Positions 1 to 11,504 of a DNA stretch of 64,000 nt are shown piece after piece. This DNA is from Ptychodera flava (Eukaryota > Hemichordata > Enteropneusta > Ptychoderidae). Numbering within the stretch: the first letter of the stretch is position 1; each line of letters opens with the position of its first letter. The stretch lies in assembly GCF_041260155.1 (NCBI RefSeq), contig NC_091947.1, forward strand, positions 36,381,532 through 36,445,531, in the 5' to 3' direction. The notes under the pieces were generated by a model. The model worked only from the letters and a program-made list of their open reading frames with translations, ran no database searches and was not told the DNA's origin. Made by a program: the position numbers and the translations under genes.

Positions 1-127
1 ATTGCACCTGGGGTGTATGGTCAAAGTTGGGTAATTCTCCACCAGTTGGGAACGAGGTAAACGCATTGACTGCTGGGAACAACATACATCACGGCATTGA
101 GCTGTTTACGATTGACATCAATGGAAG
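1..127 (+). CDS. Gene 1 exon: propeller lectin repeat (partial)
   Basis: Open in frame 3 from the left edge. It contains a WGVWSKLG motif followed by DINGR/S at the donor AG|GTAAGG. The last codon is split (phase 2) and completed by the exon at 2673. Confidence 0.7.
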
Positions 128-3100
128 GTAAGGCCAGTAGGCTAGGGTCATGAACCCTTATTTCACCACATTCTTTATATGTTGTTGGCGTGTAGTTCTT
201 TAGTATTCCACATTACTGACTGACATCTGTGGCTTAGAAACACATAAAACGATTTTTTTCTGATTCAGTTGAGTCTTGCAAGATTTTATATCAATGCCAA
301 TAGACATATCCAAATCAAAATGCCAAGATGTTAGGTCATACAGAGGTCATGTACAAAGCTAATTCTTGTATCTCCCAGTTACTGAATCATACATCATTAT
401 TTGAATGTCCTGCATTTCTCTTTTCTCCAATCTGACTCAAATCAGACAATCTGACTCAAATCAGATAATCTGACTCAAATCAGACAATCTGACTCAAATC
501 AGACAATCTGACTCGAATCAGACAATGTGACTCAAATCAGACAATCTGACTCGAATCAGACAATGTGACTCAAATCAGACAATCTGACTCAAATCAGACA
601 ATCTGACTCAAATCAGATAATCTGACTCAAATCAGACAATCTGACTCAAATCAGACAATCTGACTCAAATCAGACAATCTGACTCAAATCAGACAATCTG
701 ACTCAAATCAGACAATCTGACTCAAATCAGACAATGTGACTCGAATCAGACAATGTGACTCGAATCAGACAATGTGACTCAAATCAGACAATCTGACTCG
801 AATCAGACAATGTGACTCAAATCAGACAATCTGACTCAAATCAGACAATCTGACTCAAATCAGATAATCTGACTCAAATCAGACAATCTAACTCAAATCA
901 GATTATCTGACTCAAATCAGACAATCTGACTCAAATCAGACAATGTGACTCTTTTCGGGGAAACAAAGCGAGAACGCCACCACCAACGCAATCTGTTGTT
1001 ACACAATTCTCCTGTCACAGAAGTTGACTCTATCACCATTGTTGGCATGCAAATTACCAATACACTGTCTTCGATAGATCGCACATTATCTGCCTGCAAA
1101 AAGCCAGGAGATTGATAAATTCGCTTCGCAGTGTGGGTATTGGACCGCATGGTCTAAATCCAATTCTTAGCTGTGAAGTCTGGAAACGTGTGTGCCTTCC
1201 AGCTGCTTTTCATGGATGTGAGCTTTGGTCTCTCACAAAAAATGAACTAGTTATGCTTGAGAAAAGTCAGCGTTATGCTGCTAAAATCATACAGGGTTTC
1301 CCCATCAGAACTGCCACTGACTTCGCTTTAAGTGCTTTAGGTCTTATTTCAATTGAAGCCTATATTGACAAATGTAAACTGTTATTTTTGGAAATCTTTG
1401 CAACTGTAATTTTTTTTCAACAAGAAAATGTATTTTTTTACATCGTCTTTTTGAATTCAAACTGTCTTCTACAGAGAAATCTTTAGGATTTATTGCTGAT
1501 ACTGTTAAGATCATTTCAAAATACAATCTGACATGCTTTCTTGATGAATTTTGCGCTACTGGCTATTTCCCGACAAAACCTATCTGGAAGACAATTGTGA
1601 ATGATGCCATCCATGAGAATGAAAATAATTGCTGGAGACAAAGATTGGAAAGTAGAGATGATATGCTGGTTTACTCTCGATTGCACACTAAGTTAGCTCC
1701 ATTTCACTTGTACACATATTTACGCAATTTTCCTGAACGCCGAGAAATTGTTTACAGTATTATGAAACTTCTCACTTTTCCTAGAAATGAAGTCTGTTTT
1801 AAGTGTCAAAATACAGTTGATGATGTTTTGACTCATCTGTTAACTTCCTGTTGTCATACAACAATAGCAAGAGACTCTTTTTGGAACTGTCTTTTCGACA
1901 AAATGAGCATTACTGTTTCTGCAACACTTTTCAACTTAAATGACCTGGACTTCATTGGAAATATTTTAGGAGATAGTATTTACATGATTCACTACCAGGA
2001 GTCTGGTGAACAAGCAACTCTTCAAGAAATTGTGCTGGACTTTGTGCAAATGTGCCTTGAGAACTGAACTTAGTATCGTGTATTGCCTTCTGTAAGAAGC
2101 TTACTTATATAATTTAGTGGGTTTTTTTTGAGTAACTTTTTTCCCTTACTACCTCTGTAATTTAATGTGTTGATGTAACTCTTCTCATGTGTTGAGGAGG
2201 AATAAAGAAACAACAACAACAACAACAACAACTCAAATCAGACAATCTGACTCAAATCAGACAATCTGACTCAAATCAGACAATCTGACTCAAATCAGAC
2301 AATCTGACTCAAATCAGACAATCTGACTCAAATCAGATGTACATGATGGCATAAACTTATGTTTGGCCGCCTCCTATATGAATGATGCTGATCTGCAGTC
2401 AAAGACATTGAATAATTAAAATAAAATATAAGCTGATGCTATCTGTCTCTTGTATTCTTGTAGATTTATATCTGTTCAGTGATTTCCATGTTCATTTCTG
2501 TGTGTGTAGATTACTAGCGTTTACTTACAAATACTTGTTACTCTGTGGAATAAAGTTACCGCTACTATGTTTTGTTAAGGGAACTTACTTCACATGGTGA
2601 TTTTCACTTGCTGTGAAATATTCTCTTCTGGTAAATTTCATAATCTTTAATTCAGTTCTAACAATTTCACAGTTTATGGCACACATGGCAACTTGAAAAG
2701 GGCAGCAAATGGAACAATTGGCAGAAAGTTGGAAAGCCATCAACTGGAGCCATAGCAACACTGCCGTGTGTTGTCAATGATGAAGACCAATGGTGGAAAG
2801 TTTATGTTCTAGACTCGGCTTATAATGTGAGAACCTGTAATGTTTTCAATTCTTCCTCATGATCTCGTCATGAATTAAAGGAAAAAGTTTCCACTTTACC
2901 TTCAAAACTTTGATCTATTTTGTATATTTAACATCTACACTGAATTATTTCATGCACAGCTTTTAAATTACATAAATATTGTGTAAGCCGCCTTTGAGAT
3001 ATTGTTCAAAGAATTATCTTTGAGGGAATATCAAATGTCTAAAAAATAAAAATGATAGCTTTGTAGACTTTCAACTCCTTTGTGATTCAGATTTGTCTCC

Positions 3101-6100
3101 TTTTCAGGTTGCTGTTGTTGAGCAGCCAAGATCTCTGAGATTATCAAGTTCTTCAGTCAAGTTTGGCTCCAACCTGACAGTGTCATGGTCTGTTCCAAGA
3201 GATGAAGCTACAAACAAAGACTGGATTGGAATCTATCCACACTCTGCTAACAACAATAGATATGTTGATTACAGGTCAGTTTGTCTGTTCTATACATTTC
3301 TAGATTTTGTCCACCAGCTGCTGTAGCTGACTGCTCTTCAGAATTCTGACAAATACTTGTAGATTATAACATGAATTTCAAATTGTTGACCATCAAGCTT
3401 TAGTAATCATCCTGTGACATTTTATTCAAATTTTGCTGAGTTGGACTTTTACAAACTGGGGTGAAATGGTAAAATTGCTTCCACATACCCTCTATGAAAA
3501 TCCTCAAGGACAAACATTAAGCAAACCACAAAGTTTGATTAAACTAGATGATGCGCAATTCACATTTATGACAAATGATAATGTAAAAATTGCATCATAT
3601 TATATCATGCCACCATGTGCCATTCTGATTGGACGAGAGCTCATTCCACTGATGCTAAAATACTGTTTTAGCACTGATGGCGGTGGCAAAACTGGCCCCT
3701 AAACCAGCATTTTCAAAAATTGCCTGGTTGGTGCATTTGAATGTACCTATCTAAACCATAGACCCTTGAGATAAAAAAACGAAACGGTCCACTTTGTTTC
3801 AAAGACCGAAGACCGAATTTTGATACACAGATAAAGTGTTGGTCTGTAACTCACCTGTTGGTGTAAATAAATTGGGATCGATAATGAAAGACATCTCTGA
3901 TGCACACAGATATTAAGGCAACAGCACACCATGCACTTTGCTTGATATTGCGGGAGTCGAGACGCGATATATCCTACCGCCCTTTAAAATGAAGATAGTA
4001 TTTATTCATACACAAATAAATTGACACTTCCTCACATTAACGGTATGTCAGATATTCTTTACCAAAGTTTGGGCTGTAACAGACCGGGGTGTCCTGACGA
4101 TGTACACCAAGAAGTCCAAATAACAATGGGATGACTCCTGGCAACTGCGACGAAATTTGAGATCAAATGCAACGAGCAGTGTCAGCGTCCAGATCTCCCT
4201 GCATTGGGCAACACACACTGCATAACTGTTCATCACAGTTGCAGTCATCGCAAGTGTGGATTATTTCAAAACTGCTTGTTTTCTGGTACAATTAACGTCC
4301 AAATTATCCATCAAAAATAGATCCTGTATCTTCACTGTGCCACCTCTGAATGTCGCGACGGTCGATGTACACCGTATACGCATATGCGGTACAGAATGAG
4401 ACAAATCTATTTTTAGTATGCCAAAGGACTATTGTTCTTATGTAAATTTACGAAAAAAAAATTGTTATTTTTTTCTTTTGATTTGAACTTTTGACCCATT
4501 TTCTGTGTGACTGCAGCAGGTATTTTTTGTCAAGTATAGTGTTCGCGTTGCATGCGAATAAAATGCAATGTTGATATGAACGTAATGCGTATTTGTCGTA
4601 GGATACTGTGTGCCTATACGTAATCCCACTTATAAAAATGCTCAGTCTCGGGCGCAGAATTTCCGATGTTTGATCTCTCAGACGTCCGTTTTCTGCATTT
4701 GGGGCTTAGAGTGATGAAAATACCAAAGTAAGACAACAAAGACACGCAAGTTGATAAAATATAATAGCAATAACCCCCTTCGCAGTCGCATATACACTCG
4801 ATTTTGGTACAATTCGCTCCATATAGCACTCGACGATCGGCTCGTGCTGTATGTCGCGCATTGTACCAAAATATCGTGTATACCCTTCTGCGGCAGGGGT
4901 TATTGCTTATTTAAAAATTTCACAAAAATTGTTTCATCAATTTGATTATCTATATTCCTTCAAGAAGTCTTTGCTGCAGTTAATTCATTCAGAGAATGTA
5001 CTTACAAAGCCAGCAGTGATCAAGTAACCTTTGAACCCATGCCATTCCATCCTCTTATCACATGAATTGGATCCGACCCCTTAATGAAAAACTGGGGGAG
5101 AGAACCATAGTCCCATGATGAAAGGATTGACATGGTGTACTTTACCATGATAATGTTCTACATGATACCACATCCACAGGTATGTACAAGGCACTCTGAA
5201 TCCCAAGAAAGATCCCATTCCTGTCGGAAAGGCAACCATGCAGTCTTTCTTGCCGGATGGAAAATATGATGTCAGATATTTGGTGAACAGACAATATGTC
5301 AGTGTTATGGAGGCAGGTAAGTCGATGGTCATCTTATTGTTGTGGTCAAAACCTATGGAGTCTGATGCCATACAGTGTAGTTACACCTGTAATAGAATGG
5401 TTTAACTGGCTCCATTTAGTGAAAATAGACTGATGTACAGGATTATGGGATTAGTTTGGAAAATGATCTACCTGGCAGATGGATCTAGAATTTGTCAAAA
5501 GGAGTAAGATAGAGTTTGTTATAAATTGATAGAGTAGCAGCCAATTATAAAATGAAAGAAAGTAGTAACGATAATATCTATTGCCTTTTGCCTTGAAAGT
5601 AGATTCCTTAATCTCTACGAACTTGGTAATTGTTATGTCAAGGTCATGCTTAACTTGTCTGAAGTACAGCCACTTTCAGAAATATTTCTTGAAGTTTGTG
5701 TTTTCTTACCTTCAAATGTCTTACAATTTTGCCTATGAAGTTAAATAAGCTTTCACTTTGAGACTGTCATTCCAATCTGTAGGTAAAGTATCTGCATTGA
5801 CCATTCCAATCTGTAGGTAAAGTATCTGCATTGACCATGATTTTCAAAATGGTTTCCCCGCTGCAGCTTCTGTCATCACAATCATAGATTTGTGTTTCAT
5901 TCCCAATATTAACTTGCATCCATTCACATAGTTGTGGAATACTCCAATGGATCTAAGGAAGCAGAGTGGGTACAGCTTTACAAAGGTCTAGCAGTGGGAC
6001 TTGGTACCAAGAACACTAACCTGGTCAAATGTGTGCAAGATGGAAATGAAACTGTACAGGCTTTCCATCATTCATTTGATGCTTTTGAAAATAGAGAGGT

Positions 6101-8849
6101 AAGAGCTTAGAGACAAATTCCCGAATTTCATCAACACGGTCTCAACAGATTGTTTTTAACCCCTCTTTTCTACCAAAATACTGTTGGCATAGTTTGACTT
6201 CAGTACAAGTTTCCCACTTAAAGTGGGATGAAAGAGTTATATTATAACTAAGTTAAGAACTGTACAGCAGTTGTATGGCAAAATGAATTGCAAAACAGCT
6301 GGTAACCAAAATAAGTGTTAAAATTATCCTACATTAGTTTCAAAACATATAAAACACATGGGCATTTTCTTTTCATAACATTAAACACAATACATGTATG
6401 CTTATCAGCACAATGTTGGTACTTTTTATTAGTTTTTTAAAACTCATAGTGGGAGGCACAGCTAAGGATATCTGTATTATATCATACCAGTATATTGATG
6501 GCGCAAATACAGTGATCTGATCTGAGACGTGAAAAGAACCGTGGTATATTAGCAATATACCACGGCTGGCACACACGCGAGCTCTCAGCAAGAGCAAAAA
6601 TCCTTTTTTGACATTCCATGCCCGAATTTAATAATAATAATAATATTTATTTCTTTAAAAACGCCTTCCATGTAAAAGACATCTCAAGGCGCATTACATT
6701 TCAGTTATAAAAATAGAGCAATGAAAATGGTTAAAAATCACACAAGTAACTCTCTTTAAAAAGGTAAGTTTTTAAATGAGACTTAAAAACATTAAAATTA
6801 TCAACACATCGGAGTTTCGGTGGCAGCCTGTTCCACAGCCGTGGAGCACATACAGAAAATGACCGATCTCCGTAAAAGACGGTGTCAGCGATCAGCTGGT
6901 GTAAACTGATCGCTGCACCCTCAGCAGTCGACCGAAGAGTACGCCCTAAATTACGAACGAATATTAGCTCCTTCAATATACTGTTATGATAAAATAGCAA
7001 TAAATTACCCAACAGATGATATACCACTTGATTTTGACCAGTTCATTTCATATATGCACTCGCTATAGCTTGTGCATATTTGTCGTGAACTGGTCAAAAT
7101 CTCGTGATATACCTTTGCTGGGTGTGCTTTATTGCTTAAACAATACATGTAAGACATTCAACATAGTATACCATGTTCATGATGTTATTTTACAACCAAT
7201 CCAAATGGCAGCTTCAGACAAAGCCTAATTTCAGTCATCAACATATTCAGTGAAAAAAGAGACACAATGCTACCTTGGGGCATACTATTTGACACCATCA
7301 TAATTAGACTGGCAAAATTGACTGCAAAACATTGTGATAATGTCAACCATTGTAAATATAGGGAGAGTTTAAATTAGCAACATCTTGAATTAGCAAAATT
7401 CCTGACCAAGGGGATGCTAGCTAAAAAGACATATTTCAAGTAATTTAGCAAATTTCATCACTACATCTACAAGTCATTTGTTTGTGACACTAGTTGATAA
7501 GGATTTGACATAATTGCTGATTGTCATGCAGATGGATTTGCACTGCAACTTGTAATTTCTTGCTGTGCTGAAAGGTATTCTTGTCATTGCCATGTCATGT
7601 GTGCCCTCATGAGGCCAAGTTTTTTGAAAACCACACCAGTTACAAGCACATAGACAGTAGAGAAACTACTGTATGTTGCAAGTCACATCATTGTGATGTA
7701 TATGTATATTCTACTAATTTACTCCATGATTGGTGCAATTCCACTAATTTACTCCATGATGGGTGCAATTCCACTAATTTACTCCATGATGGGTGCAATT
7801 CCACTAATTTACTCCATGATGGGTGCAATTCCACTAATTTACTCCATGATTGGTGCAATTCCAACAGAGAGACAAGTTGATCAAAATTATCAACCCTCTC
7901 TCTTTTATAGTTTTTGGCTATTTTACATAATAGGCATACATGTGTATGACATTCACTGTGGTGGATCATGGATGTATTGTATCGAATTTATATTTGAACA
8001 AATCAGATTTTAAAGTTGCATATCAGATAATTTTATTAATACTTCCACATTTGCACATGTTACAATACACTCAAAGGACTTTGCTGATAACTTGCTATTC
8101 AATTGGGCATCAGCTGACAGCAAACAAAAATTTAATTCTCATCTTGGCTACAAATTTGTATCACAGGATCTTGCAAAGAGTTTATTTGTAACCAACTTCA
8201 AATTCTTTGCTGTACTAGAAATTAAAATTCAAAAAATGTAATTCCAATATCCATGACTTGTGTACATATGTTTGAAATACTTGACTTTAATTCGTACATC
8301 TTTCCTGCATATCATCAATCTTTACACAACGATATTCTCAACTGGGATGTCAATTTTCATAGTTTATTTCTGACATGCTGCAGTTTTGAAAGACTGGTTT
8401 CTAGGAGGTGACTTTTACATTCTAATGAACAGCTTAGGTGGTAAATTTGTATCTAAGATTGAAAGGATGGCATGTTCTTCCTAACAATTCCCTCTGACTT
8501 GAATTCCATGCATTATTTCTCATTTCTCATGTAGGTGTACCATGGATTACAGCTGCTAGGCCAGGCTTTAATGGATGTACAGAAAACCTTGGAGACATGC
8601 CTGGAAACTGACATTGCAAAAGCCATAGAGAAATTCATTGGTGATCTCATCAAATGTACCAAATCAGATTGCCTGGATTTCACCATTGATATTTTGGAAG
8701 AGTTGCTGATTATCTTGTATGAGGACATCTATGAGATATTTGGTGACATTCACGCTGCCTCCAATTCATTCCGCTTAATCAAGGCCTATGAGCAGGGAGG
8801 TTTGTGCATTGGTAGGGTTGTCCAGGCCTGTATATCTTCACCTCTATGA
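1..8849 (+). CDS. PLL-type lectin propeller + SKICH/Ig-like protein, 3' part of gene (exons 1-127, 2673-2826, 3108-3274, 5180-5316, 5932-6098, 8535-8849)
   Basis: Six exons join with GT-AG borders and matching phases (2, 0, 2, 1, 0) into one reading frame ending at a TGA at 8847-8849. The first two exons encode repeats of the type W-x-x-W-x-x-L-G ... G-x-LWHTWQ ... W-x-x-W, as in PLL-like (fucose-lectin) beta-propellers. The next two encode a domain with the DWIGIY motif and a later G-K-Y-D-V-R-Y-L strand, as in SKICH and the N-terminal domain of purple acid phosphatases. The fifth encodes a further strand-rich segment (EWVQLYKG). The last exon (104 codons) is helical with five cysteines and I do not recognise its family. 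The start codon lies left of the window, so secretion and full architecture cannot be judged. The introns host repeats, a retrotransposon and hairpin elements. The lectin assignment is by motif only; no enzyme active site is visible. Confidence 0.75.
429..950. repeat. 19-bp tandem array carrying AP-1 consensus sites
   Basis: About 28 copies of the unit CTGACTCAAATCAGACAAT lie in the first visible intron of gene 1. About 21 copies contain the exact AP-1/TRE consensus TGACTCA; five carry TGACTCG. Each unit is also a short inverted repeat (TCTGA...TCAGA). The array resumes at 2231 after a retrotransposon insertion. Confidence 0.95.
950..2230 (+). mobile_element. 5'-truncated non-LTR retrotransposon inserted in the 19-bp array
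   Basis: The encoded protein is the C-terminal part of a non-LTR reverse transcriptase ORF: thumb-like region with SLRSVGIGPHGLNP and a GCELW motif, then a Cys/His-containing tail (CFKCQNTVDD...H...C). At least two frameshifts break it, near 1100 and near 1388, and the last frame stops at 2065-2067. A 3' UTR with AATAAA at about 2201 leads into an (AAC)n tail, typical of a LINE 3' end. Both flanks are the 19-bp array, with about 4 bp (ACTC) repeated at the two junctions. The 5' end is missing, so this is a dead copy. Confidence 0.85.
2231..2336. repeat. Distal part of the 19-bp AP-1-site array
   Basis: About six further units of the same repeat follow directly after the (AAC)n tail of the retrotransposon, resuming in mid-unit. 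It was one array before insertion. Confidence 0.9.
2673..2826 (+). CDS. Gene 1 exon: propeller lectin repeat
   Basis: Acceptor TTTCACAG, donor AAT|GTGAGA, phase 2 to 0. It encodes LWHTWQ ... KWNNWQKVGKPS ... WWKVYVLD, the tryptophan-rich blade signature of PLL-type propellers, continuing directly from the previous exon. Confidence 0.75.
3108..3274 (+). CDS. Gene 1 exon: first half of SKICH/Ig-like domain
   Basis: Acceptor CCTTTTCAG, donor ACAG|GTCAGT, phase 0 to 2. It encodes a beta-strand sequence with VSWSVP and the diagnostic DWIGIYP motif. Confidence 0.75.
4755..4905. mobile_element. Foldback element (hairpin family), solitary copy
   Basis: The left arm (AGCAATAACCCCCTTC...CACTCGATTTTGGTACAATT) pairs with the right arm (ATTGTACCAAAATATCGTG...AGGGGTTATTGCT). 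It is related to the hairpins at 6995-7135, 44365-44505 and 62990-63120, which share AGCAATAA ends and an ACTCGATTTTG-x-xCA core. Lies in an intron of gene 1. Confidence 0.7.
5180..5316 (+). CDS. Gene 1 exon: second half of SKICH/Ig-like domain
   Basis: Acceptor ATCCACAG, donor GCAG|GTAAGT, phase 2 to 1. It encodes G-x-A-T-M-Q-S-F-L-P-D-G-K-Y-D-V-R-Y-L, the closing strands expected after DWIGIY. Confidence 0.75.
5768..5835. repeat. 34-bp exact tandem duplication
   Basis: Two adjacent copies of a 34-bp unit beginning CATTCCAATCTGTAGG, in the intron before the 5932 exon. Confidence 0.9.
5932..6098 (+). CDS. Gene 1 exon: strand-rich segment
   Basis: Acceptor TTCACATAG, donor GAGAG|GTAAGA, phase 1 to 0. 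It encodes VVEYSNG ... EWVQLYKG and ends in a helical stretch. The EWVQLYKG motif echoes the WIGIY strand of the preceding domain, so it may begin a second such domain. Confidence 0.65.
6470..7140 (+). mobile_element. Multi-hairpin element, interrupted by a LINE fragment
   Basis: 6470-6628 matches 44190-44350 (ATGGCGCA..ATAC, a TATATT-centred palindrome, GAGCTCTCAG, CTTTTTGACATT). 6990-7140 matches 44355-44505 (hairpin with GATTTTGACCAGTTCA and its complement). The two halves are adjacent in the copy at 44190 but separated here by an antisense reverse-transcriptase tail. Confidence 0.7.
6629..6990 (-). mobile_element. Non-LTR retrotransposon 3' fragment
   Basis: The minus strand encodes the typical RT C-terminal tail: YGDRSFSVCAPRLWNRLPP followed by F-N-V-F-K-S-H-L-K-T-Y-L-F. 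A (TTA)n run at 6630-6646 forms the 3' tail. It is heavily 5'-truncated and carries no catalytic motifs. Likely CR1/L2-like, but the clade is not certain. Confidence 0.8.
7640..7682. repeat. Ultrashort palindrome (29 bp) with 7-bp flanking repeats
   Basis: The 29-bp core 7647-7675 contains CATAGACAGTAG and its near-inverse CTACTGTATG. Its flanks are TTACAAG and TTGCAAG (6 of 7 identical). Confidence 0.6.
7711..7860. repeat. 30-bp minisatellite, five copies
   Basis: Five units of 30 bp (ACTAATTTACTCCATGATGG core). Because 30 is a multiple of three, several frames stay open on both strands; these are repeat artefacts, not genes. Confidence 0.95.
8535..8849 (+). CDS. Gene 1 terminal exon: helical, cysteine-containing C-terminus
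   Basis: Acceptor TTTCTCATGTAG, phase 0. It has 104 codons and ends in TGA. It is rich in Leu, Ile, Asp and Glu with heptad-like spacing and five cysteines, and the C-terminal half reads SFRLIKAYEQGG-x-CIGRVVQAC. Family not recognised. Confidence 0.7.
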   Translation: MYHGLQLLGQALMDVQKTLETCLETDIAKAIEKFIGDLIKCTKSDCLDFTIDILEELLIILYEDIYEIFGDIHAASNSFRLIKAYEQGGLCIGRVVQACISSPL

Positions 8850-9355
8850 TTGGCAGATTAACCCCTTTGTTGCCATGGTTACTTCGTTAAAATAAGAAGT
8901 TCTGTTGTATGTTAAACCTGCATCAAACATGAGATCCATTTAGTTTTTTTTCTTAAAATGCCAAAGAAATGCAAGATTTATCACCTTTCTGAGCAGTGAA
9001 TTTTAAAAGTGCTGTAGTTTGCGAGCAATCTCTTGTTGCCATGGATATTTGGTTGAGATGGGATGTGCTTCTTCACATCGCTAGATACCATTACCACACA
9101 CTGAATCACATCAATCTTGTCTAATGCATCATCAAATCATCTACTATTTCATCATTTTCAGAATGCAAAGTTTTAGTAAAAATTCTTTTAGTTCCTTGAT
9201 TTCAACCACATAGTGAAGTGGTGAGGATTCATGGTGCTATTTACACAAATGCTATAAAAGTAAGGATTTTTGATTTTTAAACATGCAAAATTTTTTAATT
9301 ACTTTAACATGTAAACTTGTTAAAACTGTGGCTAAAGAAGTAATTGTTTTTTTTT
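8850..9355. other. 3' flank of gene 1, no gene seen
   Basis: AT-rich sequence after the gene 1 stop codon. It probably contains the 3' UTR; no reading frame, repeat array or RNA gene was recognised. Confidence 0.5.
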
Positions 9356-10900
9356 AGCTACTATAGACTATAGTCTATAGAAGCTATTGGGATGGGTATC
9401 CGTCCGGCGTCCGTCGTCAGTCTGTATGTATGTATGTATGTATGTATGTATGTATGTCCGTTTGTGAGGCGTCCGACCACTCAAATATCTTGAGAACCGC
9501 AGTACTTACTGATTTGATATTTGTTGTGTAGATGAAAAATATGATTTTGAGAAACAAGTTTTTTTAATTTTTTGATATTGTTGAAAATAGGCAAATTAAT
9601 GCCAAAAAGGCGTTTTTGGTAAAAAATCTTCTTCTTCATAACCGCTGGTCAGACAGCTTTGTTATTTGGTATACAGGTCCCTAGGGATAACCGAACTTAG
9701 ATTTGTTCAAATTGTGATGAAATATGCAAAGGTGTATTTTTAAGGAATTTTTTTGTCATTTTTGGTCAAAATTGACTTACATTGTATGTAATTCTTGACT
9801 GTATAAACCCTATCAATTCACCCTGAAAAAAATAATTAATATGATTTTAAATAATTGAATTAATTAAGAAATCATCAAAGCCAAAATAATTTTAGTGTGG
9901 AATTATCAGAAAGTTCAACTTTTTTGACAGTTCATAGTGAAATGCTTACCATCTTGGAGGATTAAAACATGTAAAGGCAACTTTCCTGAATCCCAACTTT
10001 GATTATTCTGAACCACCATTTATGTTATCTAAAAGAAATTGCTCATAATAGTTTGTCATGATAGGGTGGTCAAATAAATAGAGATAGAGAAAGTTCTAAT
10101 TTCCATTTATGGTTGACTTGGTAAGGATAAAATAAGATTACTTTTTGAGGAAAAATAGAGTGGTCAATTAAAAGAGTGGTCAAAGTGATAGGGTTTTTAT
10201 GGTAAAGCTGGGCTGTAAGATTTCTCATGTGCTATTTATAGCAATTATGCAATCTGTGTAAACAGTGCAATGAAAGTGTAACATGATTCCTTATAATGCT
10301 TTTGATGACCTTGAACTTCTTAAGTTTCAAACATTTGTCTCTTCAGTGTGCTTTCTCTGACTACGTACAGTCTCAACTTATTCAACAGAACTTACTTACA
10401 ATGTTAATTTGAAAGTTAAAATGTGCTTGGTTAATAGGATAAAAATACTGATATTAAAAGATACCCTGCTCAAGATTCTTTATAACCTGACAGATATGCT
10501 GTTTTTTATGATGTAAATCTTGATTTAAGCAAGTCTTGTTTACTTTATTAGAATGTAATTAATACTCGTTTATTTGCTATTATTGACTAATATAGTCTGA
10601 TGAAATATGCAAATCTGTATTTTTACGGAATTTTTTCCATTTTTGGTCAGGCCATCCTGAAATGAGCTATCAAAGATATCCACCTCTTCATCAATACATG
10701 TGTCACAAAAGGTTATTCTCTACATAACACAGCAGAGCTCTGTCAACTGTTGAGTCGCTTGGTTTTTCAAAACCGCTGGTCAGACAGCTTTAATATTTGG
10801 TTTACAGGTCCCTAGGATGACCTTAGTGAGATAATTTCATACAGTCAGGAAATACTTAATTTGTATCCATGTCTATAGTAGCTTCAGGGACTTTGGCCCT
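9356..10900 (+). mobile_element. TIR element, copy 1 (intact outline)
   Basis: Begins AGCTACTATAGAC and ends with the inverse GTCTATAGTAGCT followed by TCAGGGACTTTGGCCCT. The left end contains a 20-bp palindrome, then GTCCGTCC-rich sequence and a (TATG)n run. No transposase frame is visible. A diverged copy sharing the same order of blocks lies at 12401-15788. The superfamily is not determined. Confidence 0.75.
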
Positions 10901-11504
10901 ATGTTTTTTTTTAACTGGGAGTCTGATTTTAGTTTCAAGGAGGGTAAACATTAAAGGCAAGATTGAAGAAACCCGTAACAATTAAACATCATGATTCTAC
11001 AGGGTGTAATTATTTTACTAAGCTATGGAAGGCCCCCTAAGAAAACTCAGTTGTTTTCACGATGCAAATTGGGCCCAGTTTAATTCAGGTAAACCACTTT
11101 CATACATGATTTGTCTCGGCAGACACCAACATTATCCTTTTAAGTAGTACTTCATTTTAAAATACTATCTTGTAACTTTGAAAATAGGTAGACTGTCTCA
11201 TAGTCATAGTATCGTTTTTGGTCTTTTTCAGGACAATTTTTTTATCTTTTTTAACAGTGAAATTCACATTTTAAAAAAGTCATTTATCAGTATCATTGCG
11301 CACATGTACTTTTGTAGCAATTTCCAGAACGAAGATTTTTCCAGGGGAAATATGTGCAGTTTTAACTATCATATTGGGCAATTGTTCCTACTTTTTGTAA
11401 TGGGAATAGAAGCACATATTGAGGTGTGATATTTGTATATGTAGGAATTTCATCAGGGAAAAAAATCAAACTTTTGCAATTAAATTAAATGGTGTTGTTC
11501 TTAT
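10901..11504. other. Intergenic, nothing recognised
   Basis: AT-rich spacer between two repeats. An 83-codon plus-strand frame (11178-11429) has no recognisable motif and is probably chance. Confidence 0.4.

Noticed and set aside
429..950. CRISPR-like array of short repeats
   Set aside because: The unit is 19 bp with no unique spacers and lies in an animal intron; it is a minisatellite.
917..1150. Minus-strand frame overlapping the retrotransposon
   Set aside because: Shadow of the sense reverse-transcriptase sequence.
7581..8013. Repetitive open frames on both strands
   Set aside because: They exist because the 30-bp unit is a multiple of three without stops; no homology and no splice context.
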